A stretch of DNA of 64,000 bases from Lachancea thermotolerans CBS 6340. Taxonomy: Eukaryota > Ascomycota > Saccharomycetes > Saccharomycetales > Saccharomycetaceae. Positions 10,550-20,307 of the stretch are shown here, in pieces. Numbering within the stretch: position 1 is the first letter of the stretch; the number at the start of each line of letters is the position of its first letter. The stretch covers positions 186,001-250,000 of the forward strand of contig NC_013080.1 in the NCBI RefSeq assembly GCF_000142805.1, read 5' to 3'. A program made the translations under genes and the position numbers. The notes under the pieces were generated by a model. The model saw only the letters and a list, made by a program, of their open reading frames with translations, was not told where the DNA came from and did no database searches.

Positions 10550-11293
10550 TTAGGCCGCTTTTTTATGCGTGCGATTCTGATATCTTTTTATTTCAATTTC
10601 GATCATTTGCTTACTTTTTTTGGGCAACAGGAACTGTTGAACAAGAGCTCGTTTATTTAGAGTAGGCTCCACACCTTGCTGCAGTTGCCGATAGCCCTGC
10701 TCCTGGGGCTTAAATCGCGATGGCCTCGTAACGTAAATGTCATTTTTGTAGGCCTTTGGTTTTTCATCGCCATTTCTGGGCATTTTGATACAACTTTGGT
10801 CTGATGCGTAAACACCCCTTATGACACATTCTCCTGAGTTAATCTGGGGAGTGGCCTGCAAAAGAGGTGTGTGAGGTCCGTCTTTGTCTCGAAGTTCACT
10901 GTCTTCTTCTTCATGAGCTAGCTCAAAAGCTTTATCCAAATCTTTTTTAACATCTTCATATTCCTTGGTAATGTACACTTCTTTATCTTTCATAACGCAA
11001 GTCTCACTCTCTCTTTCGATGCGGGCTTTAACTGATTGTGAAAACAATTTGTCCATCTCCCGCTGCTTTTTGGACGCCTTGAAGCTCTCAATCAAACTTG
11101 TTGAGCTCGGCTTTGGAGTTACGTGTGCCGACGCTTGTAAGCTGGCATCATCAAGATCAAACTTTCGTTCGTGTTGAACTTTTTGAACAGCAGCGCTCTT
11201 GCGTTTAATGTACTGACTAAAATCTTGGTCATCTCCTGAGTCGCTAGCCTCTTCTTCACTGTGATGGAATGCTCTCTTTCTTGGCCTTTTCAT
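10550..11293 (-). CDS. Unnamed nuclear-type protein, weakly NSRP1/CCDC55-like
   Basis: 247 aa, extremely charged. It opens with a basic patch (MKRPRKRAFHH), then an acidic Ser/Glu stretch (SEEEASDSGDD). From about residue 65 to 130 comes a predicted helix with a dibasic-acidic heptad character: SLIESFKASKKQREMDKLFS, then a stretch ending KDKEVYITKEYEDVKKDLD. That layout (aliphatic/Lys helix, then DKE-x-(Y/F)-(I/V)-T-x-x-Y) recalls the N-terminal domain of NSRP1/CCDC55 splicing-speckle proteins (DUF2040). The match is by eye and tentative. The end is basic (IKRYQNRTHKKAA). It is convergent with MIP1 (51 bp between stops) and divergent from SCD5. I know of no counterpart between MIP1 and SCD5 in S. 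cerevisiae. Gene reality is well supported by length and composition; function is open. Confidence 0.7.
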   Translation of the reverse strand: MKRPRKRAFHHSEEEASDSGDDQDFSQYIKRKSAAVQKVQHERKFDLDDASLQASAHVTPKPSSTSLIESFKASKKQREMDKLFSQSVKARIERESETCVMKDKEVYITKEYEDVKKDLDKAFELAHEEEDSELRDKDGPHTPLLQATPQINSGECVIRGVYASDQSCIKMPRNGDEKPKAYKNDIYVTRPSRFKPQEQGYRQLQQGVEPTLNKRALVQQFLLPKKSKQMIEIEIKRYQNRTHKKAA

Positions 11294-11415
11294 TTCTTTC
11301 TTTCATAGTGCTGTAATAGTACGGTTAAAGCATTAATTTGATATCTTGAGTACTTTATTGTTCTGACACAACGTTTACACATAACAAGAACCACTTACCG
11401 TGTTAAAGGCCTCGC

Positions 11416-13332
11416 ATGTCATTTGATTGGCTTAACGTTCCTGGTCTCTCAGGGAGTGGAAACGAGAACATTGAAGCTGCAGAGCCGCCTCCCTCTGTTT
11501 CGTTCAATTTTGGCAACAGTGCCTCGGAACCACCGACGGAAAGGGAAAGTCATGTTACTATGCCACAGAGGGCCGATCGAGCCGACGCTTTTCACTCCCA
11601 ATCAAGTTACGATTCAGCCTCATCTTCTGCAAAATCACAGGCGCGGCCAGACAACTATATGGAAACCAAAGAAGACTTGCAAGTCCCATTGTCACTGTCA
11701 AGAACCCAACTAACAAGAGAGGAAGTCAGGACGTATTTGAGATGGTACGGATATATTGCCTCGCGAAAGCATACAAAGCTCATTGCTCTCGATGATGTTT
11801 TTCATTTTATGACAAACTTCCCTCTTGGGCAAGATGTTAAGGAGAGGATAGCGCACATATTCAAGACCTGTAAGAATGCTCTAAATATTGGTCAATTCTT
11901 CGCAATACTCAGGCTTATAGCCCGTGCATTGACTGACGGCGTTTTGCCGACGAGAAAGATGATCATGAAAGCTGCACCTGTGCCTAAGCCGAAACCAATT
12001 TTAGCGGCTGGTAATGAAGAGGTGTACGAAGAGATAGATGACTCGCAGGACGGCCCAGAGCTAAAGGTTGATTTTGATAGCTTTGCGTCCTTGCTCCTAA
12101 CAGGGCAGAAGAAGAAACGAATGAGACGGAGAATTACAAACGACCATAAGAGGTCAAAAAGGGTACGGTTCACTGATAAGTTGGTAACATTTCAAGATCA
12201 TGTACAGTCACCGGAAAATGAACAGGGCACCGAAGATGAGGAAAAATCAGGCGATAATGAACCTCTAGATCTTTCTCTACCGATGGACCAGTTACTAAAG
12301 AAGATGGCTGCGCGCAAGAAGAATAACTCTGCGCTCGTATCGGAGCCTCCCTCGCAGAAGGTGCCAGAGTCCCAGGAAGAGAAGGAGGTTCTTGAGGACA
12401 TGAAGGAATCTCTCAACCACTTTCACCAAATCCACAACGTTGATAGTGTATCTTTAGGTGGCGTCCCAGCACAAGTGCCGTCGGCGGGAACTCCATCCGC
12501 CAATGCTACGGCACAAATAGAACCTTTGAAACCCACGGCCACAGGTTCTGCTAACTATCTGTTTCGTTCAAGTCAACAGCAACCGCAGAGTGTCAACCAA
12601 GAGCCCCTACAACCCTTGAAACCGACAGCAACAGGGTCAGCAAATTACTTATTCCGGTCCAGTCAACAACAAGCTACATCCCAAAAGCCAGAGCACAACT
12701 CTTTCAACTTTATGCATGCTGTTAGCCCTGATCCCTCGAACAACGCAATGCATAGAAACAACACAACTTTTCAGTCCCCCACGCCTGAAATTCCACAAAT
12801 ACGGGCACCGCTCGCAGCAAACTTTGCAGGCCAACCGCTCCACTCGTCATCGCAAGCTCCATCTAATTTGAACGTGCCGTTTTCAAATCAAAGCTTTCTC
12901 CCGCCCCCATCCTCCGGGTTCGGTATCTCGCCGCAACCTACTAGCCAGAACAATTTCTCTCCAAATCTTAGCGCGAATAACTATTTCCAAAATTTGCTTT
13001 CCAGTTCACCCTCTCCAAACGCGAGTACTCTACAGCTCCCGCAAAGCGCCTCAGTCGGTCCGTATGCAAACGCATACAGCTCGAACTCTAAAGTAGCCCA
13101 GGACTCTAATTACCTCAAACCCAACTTAACGGGGCCTTCAAATCCGCAGTACCAAATCAATCCAAACCAATACCAACGGCGCGAATACCAGAGTTTTACG
13201 CCATCACCTGTCCCTACGTTACCGTCGTATCCCCAGGCCCCTCAGAACACATATAAGTCTCACGATTATCTAGGGGACTTGAGAGCATTACAGGAGCACG
13301 TTGACCAGCTTCAGAATGCCTACAACAGATGA
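11416..13332 (+). CDS. SCD5: Scd5, endocytic coat scaffold and Glc7 targeting subunit
   Basis: Cortical actin-patch protein that brings PP1 (Glc7) to the Pan1-Sla1-End3 endocytic coat. 638 aa (S. cerevisiae about 870). It starts MSFDWLNVPGL, the conserved Scd5 N-terminus. An ordered helical block spans ~100-170. The two PP1-docking elements known in Scd5 are both present: KVDF at 217-220 and KRVRF at 248-252. Two copies of a ~20-residue repeat (LKPTATGSANYLFRSSQQQ) lie near residues 372-415; S. cerevisiae has three. The C-terminal third is Asn/Gln/Pro/Ser-rich and disordered, ending in a short helix (LRALQEHVDQLQNAYN). It lies next to SNC1-MYO2 as in the S. cerevisiae chromosome XV block. Shorter repeat regions account for the reduced length. 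Confidence 0.93.
   Translation: MSFDWLNVPGLSGSGNENIEAAEPPPSVSFNFGNSASEPPTERESHVTMPQRADRADAFHSQSSYDSASSSAKSQARPDNYMETKEDLQVPLSLSRTQLTREEVRTYLRWYGYIASRKHTKLIALDDVFHFMTNFPLGQDVKERIAHIFKTCKNALNIGQFFAILRLIARALTDGVLPTRKMIMKAAPVPKPKPILAAGNEEVYEEIDDSQDGPELKVDFDSFASLLLTGQKKKRMRRRITNDHKRSKRVRFTDKLVTFQDHVQSPENEQGTEDEEKSGDNEPLDLSLPMDQLLKKMAARKKNNSALVSEPPSQKVPESQEEKEVLEDMKESLNHFHQIHNVDSVSLGGVPAQVPSAGTPSANATAQIEPLKPTATGSANYLFRSSQQQPQSVNQEPLQPLKPTATGSANYLFRSSQQQATSQKPEHNSFNFMHAVSPDPSNNAMHRNNTTFQSPTPEIPQIRAPLAANFAGQPLHSSSQAPSNLNVPFSNQSFLPPPSSGFGISPQPTSQNNFSPNLSANNYFQNLLSSSPSPNASTLQLPQSASVGPYANAYSSNSKVAQDSNYLKPNLTGPSNPQYQINPNQYQRREYQSFTPSPVPTLPSYPQAPQNTYKSHDYLGDLRALQEHVDQLQNAYNR
12520..12672 (+). repeat. SCD5 internal repeat, two ~20-codon copies
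   Basis: Two direct copies encode (P)LKPTATGSANYLFRSSQQQ, one at about 12523-12582 and one at about 12613-12672. They are separated by a Gln/Pro-rich linker. The protein copies are near identical while the codons differ at several synonymous positions, so selection acts on the peptide. Homologous to the 20-residue repeats of S. cerevisiae Scd5. Confidence 0.8.
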
Positions 13333-13582
13333 GTACTTGCAAGCTACATAGTCTTACATAAAAGTGGCCCTGCGGGATATACAGGGTGATATTTCAAAGA
13401 CAAGTATTGATATTGCCCACTTGAAGGGTGTCAAAAGTAAACAATGATCAAGCCTGGTAAACCCTTTCGTTTGAAGGAACATCACTAAGGCTTCATTTTT
13501 TTAGAGGCGGAGACTTCAGTAATACATACTCTACACCATCACACCTCAATACTCAGCATTAAGAGTAGAAGAACAGCTACAA

Positions 13583-13990
13583 ATGTCATCATCCGTGCCT
13601 TACGATCCTTACATTCCCGCCGAAGAGTCCCAGTCTCAGACCAAGACTGCTGCTCTCAAAGCCGTAAGTTTTATCCAGCAGGGACACCCAATATATCGGT
13701 CTAATAACCGGAACATTTGTTACTAACTATAGCTTACACAGGAAATTGATGATACCGTTGGCATAATGAGGGACAACATCAACAAGGTGGCGGAGCGCGG
13801 TGAGAGACTCACTTCTATCGAAGATAAAGCCGACAACTTGGCTGTCTCGGCACAAGGCTTTAAGCGTGGCGCGAACAGGGTAAGAAAGCAAATGTGGTGG
13901 AAGGATCTTAAGATGAGGCTGTGTCTTGTCCTAGCGGTTATTATACTGCTTGTTGTCATTATCGTTCCCATTGTTGTTCATTTCAGCTAA
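13583..13990 (+). CDS. SNC1: Exocytic v-SNARE Snc1/Snc2 (synaptobrevin), one intron
   Basis: R-SNARE of post-Golgi secretory vesicles, pairing with Sso and Sec9 at the plasma membrane. Exon 1 is 13583-13663 and exon 2 is 13742-13990; the 78-bp intron is phase 0. Splice signals are GTAAGT, TACTAAC at 13721-13727 and ACACAG. The spliced product is 109 aa. It has a short variable head, the SNARE helix ([20 protein letters not shown] through the zero-layer Arg to [17 protein letters not shown]), and a C-terminal anchor ([23 protein letters not shown]). The intron sits just before the SNARE motif, as in S. cerevisiae SNC1; SNC2 lacks it. The 5' site GTAAGT departs from the usual yeast GTATGT. Pre-WGD orthologue of both SNC genes. 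Confidence 0.96.
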
Positions 13991-14287
13991 ATGAAAGCGA
14001 TCCACATTTCAAAAGATCCTCAACAGTTTGTCATGCTCTTGATAACGAATTGGCTAGCTTTCTGGCCGAAGAGAACTGCAATTGTGAGCTTCTATGCTTT
14101 TATACCAACTTTATGTTTGTGGTTTTGATCTATTATAGGTGCGATACCAGAGTGCTATGTATATTAAGTTTCTAGTTCAAACAGCGCTTAACCCTGATTA
14201 CAAGGTATTTTTGAACGTTTAGAGCGGCTTCCCGCGTTGCTTCTTAGTAACAGACGCTAATGCATATATCATATGTACACTTTGTGA

Positions 14288-17200
14288 TTAGCTAGCTCTT
14301 TCAACCTCTTGAACAGTCACATGTTGCGTGACCAGTTCAACAACCCTCCTTGTCAATGGCAAGTTCATCCACGCTGGGATGTATGCTTCAATTTTGCCAA
14401 AACGTCTTGTCTCGATCAAACTGAATGGATCTTCGAAGGGCCCGTTTTCTACATGAAGGAAAATGTCACTGCTGTGGGTTTGAGACTTTCCGTTTGATGA
14501 TAAAGAAGACTCACTTTTCACGCGATTTGCGACAAATGTTAGAATTTCTTGTGGGATCGGCACTTCGTAGTCGGCAACTGCGTACTGTGTTATTAGCTTT
14601 TGAATCTGTGCTGGCTTGAGCGATGAGCATATCTCCCATATGATGTCAATGTCATCTAAGTTAGCTTTTTTGAGTTGCAGCAGTTTAGAAGCTTGAAGCA
14701 TATGCTGTAAACAATCAGTACCTTCGGGAATGTGGTGCGATTTGCACCATTCTTCAAGTCTGGTAACATTGTAGTTCAGTTGCAGCCCTCTTTTCCACGA
14801 CAAAAAGTTTCTCCTCATGATCAGGTCGTTGAAACAAATTGAATCCACGTATTTCAAAAGGGTAATAATTACCTCACGGAACACCTCTTGCTCAACGTGG
14901 TAAGTCTTCATGGACCAGTAAATGTTGTTGAAAAAAGTCAAAATGTCATCCATCTTGTAGTAATTTGACTGCGTGAAAAGTTTAGGCAAAAACTGTGAAG
15001 ACTCGTTAGCGATGAAGCCAGGTAGCGACTGTGACATGACCACAGCAGAAACAGCTTTCTTCTCCAGATCTTTTTGCAGCTTTTTGAGCCAGATATTGTA
15101 AATATTATAGCTCAAAGATTCGAAGTCGTCCTTTAATTCTGTGACGAGAGTCACGTACTCTTTGTATTCATCTTCATTCAGACCGCTATTATAAGAGTCA
15201 TCATTGAGAATGGATTCCTGAGCAAAAACAACGAAAGAGTAGAGCTCACGCACATTTGTGAGCCAAAACGCACCGTGGCAAATCATGTCCTCTCCTTTCA
15301 ACCCAGTGACAAGCTTTTGGATGGTTGACATGGCTTCCGCCAGAAAGCTTTCACTTTGTTTGGTTAAGCCCAGTCTCCACATGTCACTCAACACAATTAT
15401 CATTATCCTGGCCGGATAAAGTACCTCCTTCCTTGTTAGCTCTGCGGCGACGCCAGTTTCTGGGATTTTAAAGCCTTTCAATAAGCCCTCAACAATCTCT
15501 GTGTTTAGCGACTTCGTGTCCTCAAGAATTTTGTAAAGTTCGTCATTTATCTGAGAAAGAGCACTTGCAGTAGATCTGACGTCGTCCTCCATCCCATTGT
15601 TCATAGAAATCACGTTCAACTGCCTTGGCGACATGCCGTCGGCCAAACTGCTATGGGTGCTAAACCTTCTATTTTTGGTTGGAGTGTGAGCAAGCGCTGT
15701 GTTTGCGCTAACCCCGCTGCGGATAGTAGCTTGCAAACGACTTATTTCATCTTTTAGGGATTTGACTTCGTTCTTCAGGTCAGAGTTTTGAGTCTGCGCG
15801 TCGGCATATTCCTGTTGCGCTTTATTGAGGTTTTCAATTTTGAGGCGCACATCGTTCCGTAACTCTTCTTGTTTTGTCATTAAACTGTCGATTTCTTGCT
15901 TTGCAGCTGCAATTTCTTCCTTGGCTTGCTCCAATTCAGCTCTTTTGTTTGCGAGCTCGGCATCATGCGAGTTCTTTTGTTCTTGTAGATCCCTTGAATG
16001 CTCTTCTTTTTGAGATTCCAGCAAAGTCTTTATATTTGCAGATTCACTCAATGACTTTTGAAGCTCTTCTATACGAGAGGTCATTTCTCTGTTTTCTTTA
16101 ACTTTGTCTGCTAAGGACTGAGTCAGCTGAATAACTTTATTTTCGAGCTTGTAGCTGACTTCTTGAAGATGATTGACAGACTTGGCATCAGCTTTTAGTT
16201 GCTTCAGTTGTTTCTGCGCTAATTTTCTTCTCACAAGAGATTGAATTCTAACAGATGATCCTCTAGTAGTGTTGAAGTGTTTCCTTGGGACAAATCCCCT
16301 TATCTTTTTCTGAATAGCTATAGCAGCATCAAACTCTCGCCTTTCTAACAACTCCTTTTGGGTGATACGTCTTCTGACCAGCGATTGGACCCTGATGATG
16401 GAACAGAACGTATTCTTGAGGTGCTTTCTCTGGGTGTGAGCTCTGAGAAGGCTTTGTAATGAGGTTGCGGCAAGGGTTTTGATTTCATAGTCAACTCTTT
16501 GACGGCATAAGGCACCCGCGACTGCAGCCTGAGACTTGTGAATAGCGCTTTGGATAGCTAAGTACTTGTTACGGTAGTAAACACCTTTGATTTTCTTCTG
16601 TATCATAACGCAAGCGTTATGCATCTTTGTGCCTCTCAACTTCTCCAAATATGCTAGCATACCTGCCTTGAAAAAGATCTTGGTATTACCTAACTGATAT
16701 TTGGTGCTGTCTTTGACCGTAACATCAAGTATTTGCTTGCAGAGGTCTCTGATGTCATCTTCGGTTGCTTCAGATGTAAAAATCTTTGTCCAGTTTTCAG
16801 AGGGTATCAAGATATGATACCTAAGAACAAACTCATTGTACGTCCATCTTGAAGGAAACCCTGCACAAGAGATACGAATGGTCTCTAAAACACCGCAAGC
16901 ACGAAGTTGGGACAAAACCATAAGGTTGTCAAACTTCCAAGCTTCTTTATCCTCATTTGGCTTTATGCAGCGAATGTAATGAACGTTGGTAGAATCAATC
17001 GTGGTCATAAGATCGATTAAAGATTGTTTGAACATGGAACCCAAAGTAGGTTTTTTAACCATTCTAGCGGGACCTGGTTTTTTGTTGGCTTCCTGTTTCT
17101 TGGCCAAAGCAGCAGCATTATTGTCGATGGTATCCAAGATAGCCAGTAGTGTTTCGTTCTTAGAAGCCTTCAAAACCTCAAGGTGTCCGTCAGAAACAGT

Positions 17201-18958
17201 GTCTCTGTTTTTTTCAATGAAGCCATCAACATCGTATGCGACATCCAAAGCGTAATGTGAGACAACAAACTTGGTTTGTCCAAACCTAGGCTTTGAAAAA
17301 ACAGAGTTCGTTGGAGGTTTGTCTAAAGTTTGGTAAAGCTTTTGAGTCCAACTTTCGTCGGAACCAGCGGGAAGCCTTGATTCCTCATCTAGCAATGATA
17401 ATATGCCTAGCTTGTTTTCAATCAAGTCAATGCAAGGCTGATTGTCGTTAAACTCAATAAATGACCACTCGATCTGTTCATTCATATACTCTTCCTGTTC
17501 AAGCTTAAAGACATGCTGGTTGAATTCTTGTTGCAGCTTCTCGTTGGCATAATTGATACAGAATTGTTCGAAGGAGTTCTTCTCAAAGTGTTCGAATCCA
17601 TAAATGTCGAGAACACCAATAAACGAGCTAACCTGATTTGAAACTTCTGGATTACAAAGAACAGTATTAATGTTTTCCACCAACCAATCAAACAAAGCAG
17701 AGAAAATAAATTTGGCTACCGAGTCTCTGGCAACAATAGCTTGATTGAAGCTTAAGTTAGAGACAATTTTTTCGGATCTTGTTGTAATTTGCTTCTTCGT
17801 GATCCACTTAGAGAACCCGTACGCATCAATTCCGAGGAGATCACAGGCTATTTGCAAATTAGGTTCGTCAGAGCTTAAGGAGGAGTCGTTTCTCGTTTTT
17901 TTAACCTCAATGCTACCTATATGAAGCAAAGCTGCCAAAATTTTGAAAAGCTGATGCTGTGTATCTTGAGCGAACCCAACCATCTTCAAGGCATCTATGG
18001 TAGTCCGGTACTCTGCGGCATCATCCACACCCTTGATTCTGTAGTCCCCGCCTTGATTTAGGTAGTGATAATCTTCGACCTTTGTCAAATGGAGTTCTGC
18101 CTTCTCGGATTCGGAGAGCCCCTCTAAAAGTTGATAGAATATATGATAGTTTCTTTCAGTCTGGGGTTGGAAAACTAATCTCGAACGTTCCAGCAGATAA
18201 GTTCTGATCCGAGCGCCTATAATGGAAGTATTTTGGTCGAATAGGATCTCGAGGTACTTACCGAATCTGGAAGAGTTATCATTTCTGGTAGTTTTCGCGT
18301 TACCGAAGGCTTCCATTATAGGATTTGTGGCCAAGATTCTCTGCTCTGTTTCAGACATTTCTAACTGATGGTCAGAGCTGGTGTTGTCATTGTTAGCTTG
18401 TTCGACAGAGGCAAAATACCGCATGATGTACTTTGCTGACACAGTTTTGCCGGCACCGGACTCACCACTTACAACGATGGTCTGGTTCTGCTTGTCGTTC
18501 TTCATTAGACGGTAAGCTTCCTCTGCAATTGCAAACAGGTGTGGCTCAAGTTCTCCCTTGCGGCGGCCCGCATATGCTTGGATCATGTCTTGTGAGTAGA
18601 GTTGCTCCACCCGGTCGAAAGGGTTGGTGGCAATCAAGACGATCCCTGAGTATGTGTAAATGTTGAGCTGGCCGTAGCGAGCCTTAATTGCATGCAAAAC
18701 AGCAGGCTCATTAAGGTACGACAGTGACGTCAAGTCCTCAATCGCCTCTAATATAGGTGGATTCCTAAGCAGCGGCAGTCTATCATCCTGGCCCTCGGCG
18801 ATTGTGTTCGTTTCGATCTCAACACTTTCGCCGTTTTCCAGAGTTAATTCCAACAAGTACTTTCCATCCGCTGGCTGCGAGAGTTTCGTGACTTCGCTTC
18901 CTACCCATCCCTCATTCTTATCAGGATACCAGCACCTGGTTCCCACTTCGAATGACAT
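14288..18958 (-). CDS. MYO2: Class V myosin heavy chain (Myo2/Myo4)
   Basis: Actin motor that carries secretory vesicles, vacuole, mitochondria and mRNA cargo into the bud. 1556 aa (S. cerevisiae Myo2 1574). An SH3-like N-terminal domain (~1-60) precedes the motor. The P-loop GESGAGKT is at 165-172, switch I is NDNSSRFGK and switch II is DIYGFE. About six IQ motifs follow (~785-930; LQSLLRAHTQRKHL, IQSLVRRKLAQKQL). A coiled coil runs ~940-1100. The globular cargo-binding (DIL) domain occupies ~1130-1556. All motor signatures are intact. It serves as single ancestor of the MYO2/MYO4 pair. It sits beside SNC1, the v-SNARE of the vesicles it carries; linkage is conserved on both S. cerevisiae copies. 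Confidence 0.98.
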   Translation of the reverse strand: MSFEVGTRCWYPDKNEGWVGSEVTKLSQPADGKYLLELTLENGESVEIETNTIAEGQDDRLPLLRNPPILEAIEDLTSLSYLNEPAVLHAIKARYGQLNIYTYSGIVLIATNPFDRVEQLYSQDMIQAYAGRRKGELEPHLFAIAEEAYRLMKNDKQNQTIVVSGESGAGKTVSAKYIMRYFASVEQANNDNTSSDHQLEMSETEQRILATNPIMEAFGNAKTTRNDNSSRFGKYLEILFDQNTSIIGARIRTYLLERSRLVFQPQTERNYHIFYQLLEGLSESEKAELHLTKVEDYHYLNQGGDYRIKGVDDAAEYRTTIDALKMVGFAQDTQHQLFKILAALLHIGSIEVKKTRNDSSLSSDEPNLQIACDLLGIDAYGFSKWITKKQITTRSEKIVSNLSFNQAIVARDSVAKFIFSALFDWLVENINTVLCNPEVSNQVSSFIGVLDIYGFEHFEKNSFEQFCINYANEKLQQEFNQHVFKLEQEEYMNEQIEWSFIEFNDNQPCIDLIENKLGILSLLDEESRLPAGSDESWTQKLYQTLDKPPTNSVFSKPRFGQTKFVVSHYALDVAYDVDGFIEKNRDTVSDGHLEVLKASKNETLLAILDTIDNNAAALAKKQEANKKPGPARMVKKPTLGSMFKQSLIDLMTTIDSTNVHYIRCIKPNEDKEAWKFDNLMVLSQLRACGVLETIRISCAGFPSRWTYNEFVLRYHILIPSENWTKIFTSEATEDDIRDLCKQILDVTVKDSTKYQLGNTKIFFKAGMLAYLEKLRGTKMHNACVMIQKKIKGVYYRNKYLAIQSAIHKSQAAVAGALCRQRVDYEIKTLAATSLQSLLRAHTQRKHLKNTFCSIIRVQSLVRRRITQKELLERREFDAAIAIQKKIRGFVPRKHFNTTRGSSVRIQSLVRRKLAQKQLKQLKADAKSVNHLQEVSYKLENKVIQLTQSLADKVKENREMTSRIEELQKSLSESANIKTLLESQKEEHSRDLQEQKNSHDAELANKRAELEQAKEEIAAAKQEIDSLMTKQEELRNDVRLKIENLNKAQQEYADAQTQNSDLKNEVKSLKDEISRLQATIRSGVSANTALAHTPTKNRRFSTHSSLADGMSPRQLNVISMNNGMEDDVRSTASALSQINDELYKILEDTKSLNTEIVEGLLKGFKIPETGVAAELTRKEVLYPARIMIIVLSDMWRLGLTKQSESFLAEAMSTIQKLVTGLKGEDMICHGAFWLTNVRELYSFVVFAQESILNDDSYNSGLNEDEYKEYVTLVTELKDDFESLSYNIYNIWLKKLQKDLEKKAVSAVVMSQSLPGFIANESSQFLPKLFTQSNYYKMDDILTFFNNIYWSMKTYHVEQEVFREVIITLLKYVDSICFNDLIMRRNFLSWKRGLQLNYNVTRLEEWCKSHHIPEGTDCLQHMLQASKLLQLKKANLDDIDIIWEICSSLKPAQIQKLITQYAVADYEVPIPQEILTFVANRVKSESSLSSNGKSQTHSSDIFLHVENGPFEDPFSLIETRRFGKIEAYIPAWMNLPLTRRVVELVTQHVTVQEVERAS

Positions 18959-20307
18959 TGCCTCTCCAAGTGCGCACGCGGTTTCGCTTTTACTATACCT
19001 GAGATGTATTCGTTAACCTATCGTGGACCCCAAACGGTGTCTTTGAGTTTCACGGTCACTGGATTAGTGATAAACGACTGCTCCAATTGCGCACGAGCTC
19101 ACTTCTTGGACAAGAAAACCTTCTCTTCCGGCAAGAAACTCTAACGTGTTCTTGTGTTGATATTAGGAAGTTCGGTGATTTATTTGTTGATCTGGACATT
19201 AAATTTTTTTATCCACTAAAAATGGTGATACGCCACCGTTCGCGCAGTGCCAAATCTGACACCAGCACCAACCACAAAACCACTATTCTGTAACACAGTT
19301 GATACTTAGGCTCATTTCTACTTTATTGAACTATTTCCGGTATAAAAAACAGTTCTAATGTGAGCAGGGTGAGCTCAAATGTGTCCTCACCAGCGAACTT
19401 GTGAGCTGAAGAGCCACTCAAACGTAGAAAAAGCTTATAATGTACTCAGCTTCTTTGGATCTAGAACACAGTTGCCTCTCTAAGCTTCGCTCTTGCATAC
19501 GCCATTATGTGAAACTCTATTCTGTCATTCAAAGACGTTGGGCACTCGCTAGGAACTGTGGCCTAGCAACGGTCGCGCTGGTGACGAATACGCAAATCAA
19601 GACTATTCAATTAGTCGGCACTAGCTTGTACGTCGCTAAAATCCTGCAGTTTTGACCCAAACTCTTAAATATTATTGGTGCAGCGCGAAGTTGTGGCGAG
19701 GACCTACACCCATTTCGTAGCGATATTTCTATTCAAGGAATAAAACGAATGCGTTCTACAGCCGTAAAGTTTAAGGGCCCCTGCCATGAGCCCTTCATGG
19801 TACCTGATGACGAACGGCTCGTTAGTTTATGTAGCTAAATCCGGCAAGAAGCACCCAAAGGCGCGAATCGATCAGACTTCATTGAATTGAAGGATTTTGT
19901 CGATTGGTTGTCCTTTCTCCGTTTGAGCACTTTGAAGTTCAGCTACGGTAAAGGGGTGTCAGTGGCTGCACATGCATGTTCGTTTTTGGGTTGCTACGAA
20001 GTTGAGTGAAGACATATTGTTAATTTCTTATAGGCGTGGATTTGCTAGTTCACAAGTCACCGCATAAATTAATCAACCTGTGGATTGCAGGTGATGTTGC
20101 CACCATGAAAGTTTTGCGCGAGTTCGATCCTTGATCCTCGGCCTTTTCTAGAGAAGCATCTGTCAGAGACAGCTAAATAAGTCTGTCTGAAACTAACGAT
20201 ACTTCAGTACACTGTTCCTGTACGCTGTGTATTTTAGTGTATCTTTCATGGAAAAATACATTTTTAACGCTTGGCGAACTACTGGCACCTGAAGCAAGTT
20301 AAAGCTC
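18959..20307. other. Intergenic: divergent MYO2/FRT1 promoters, no gene seen
   Basis: At 1.35 kb this is the longest gene-free stretch in the window. The small open frames in it (for example 19440-19655) have no recognisable domain. I find no matching pair of tRNA A and B boxes. A TGATGA near 19806 has no D box at C/D-snoRNA spacing. The GTTCGATCC near 20121 cannot form a T-stem. No element ends or repeats are visible. Confidence 0.55.

Noticed and set aside
907-19243. A shared 15-mer (gatacgccaccgttc) in GIP4 and near 19230
   Set aside because: A single 15-base match is expected by chance in 64 kb and nothing around it is shared.
20115-20140. GTTCGATCC resembling a tRNA B box
   Set aside because: The flanks cannot pair as a T-stem and there is no A box at tRNA spacing.
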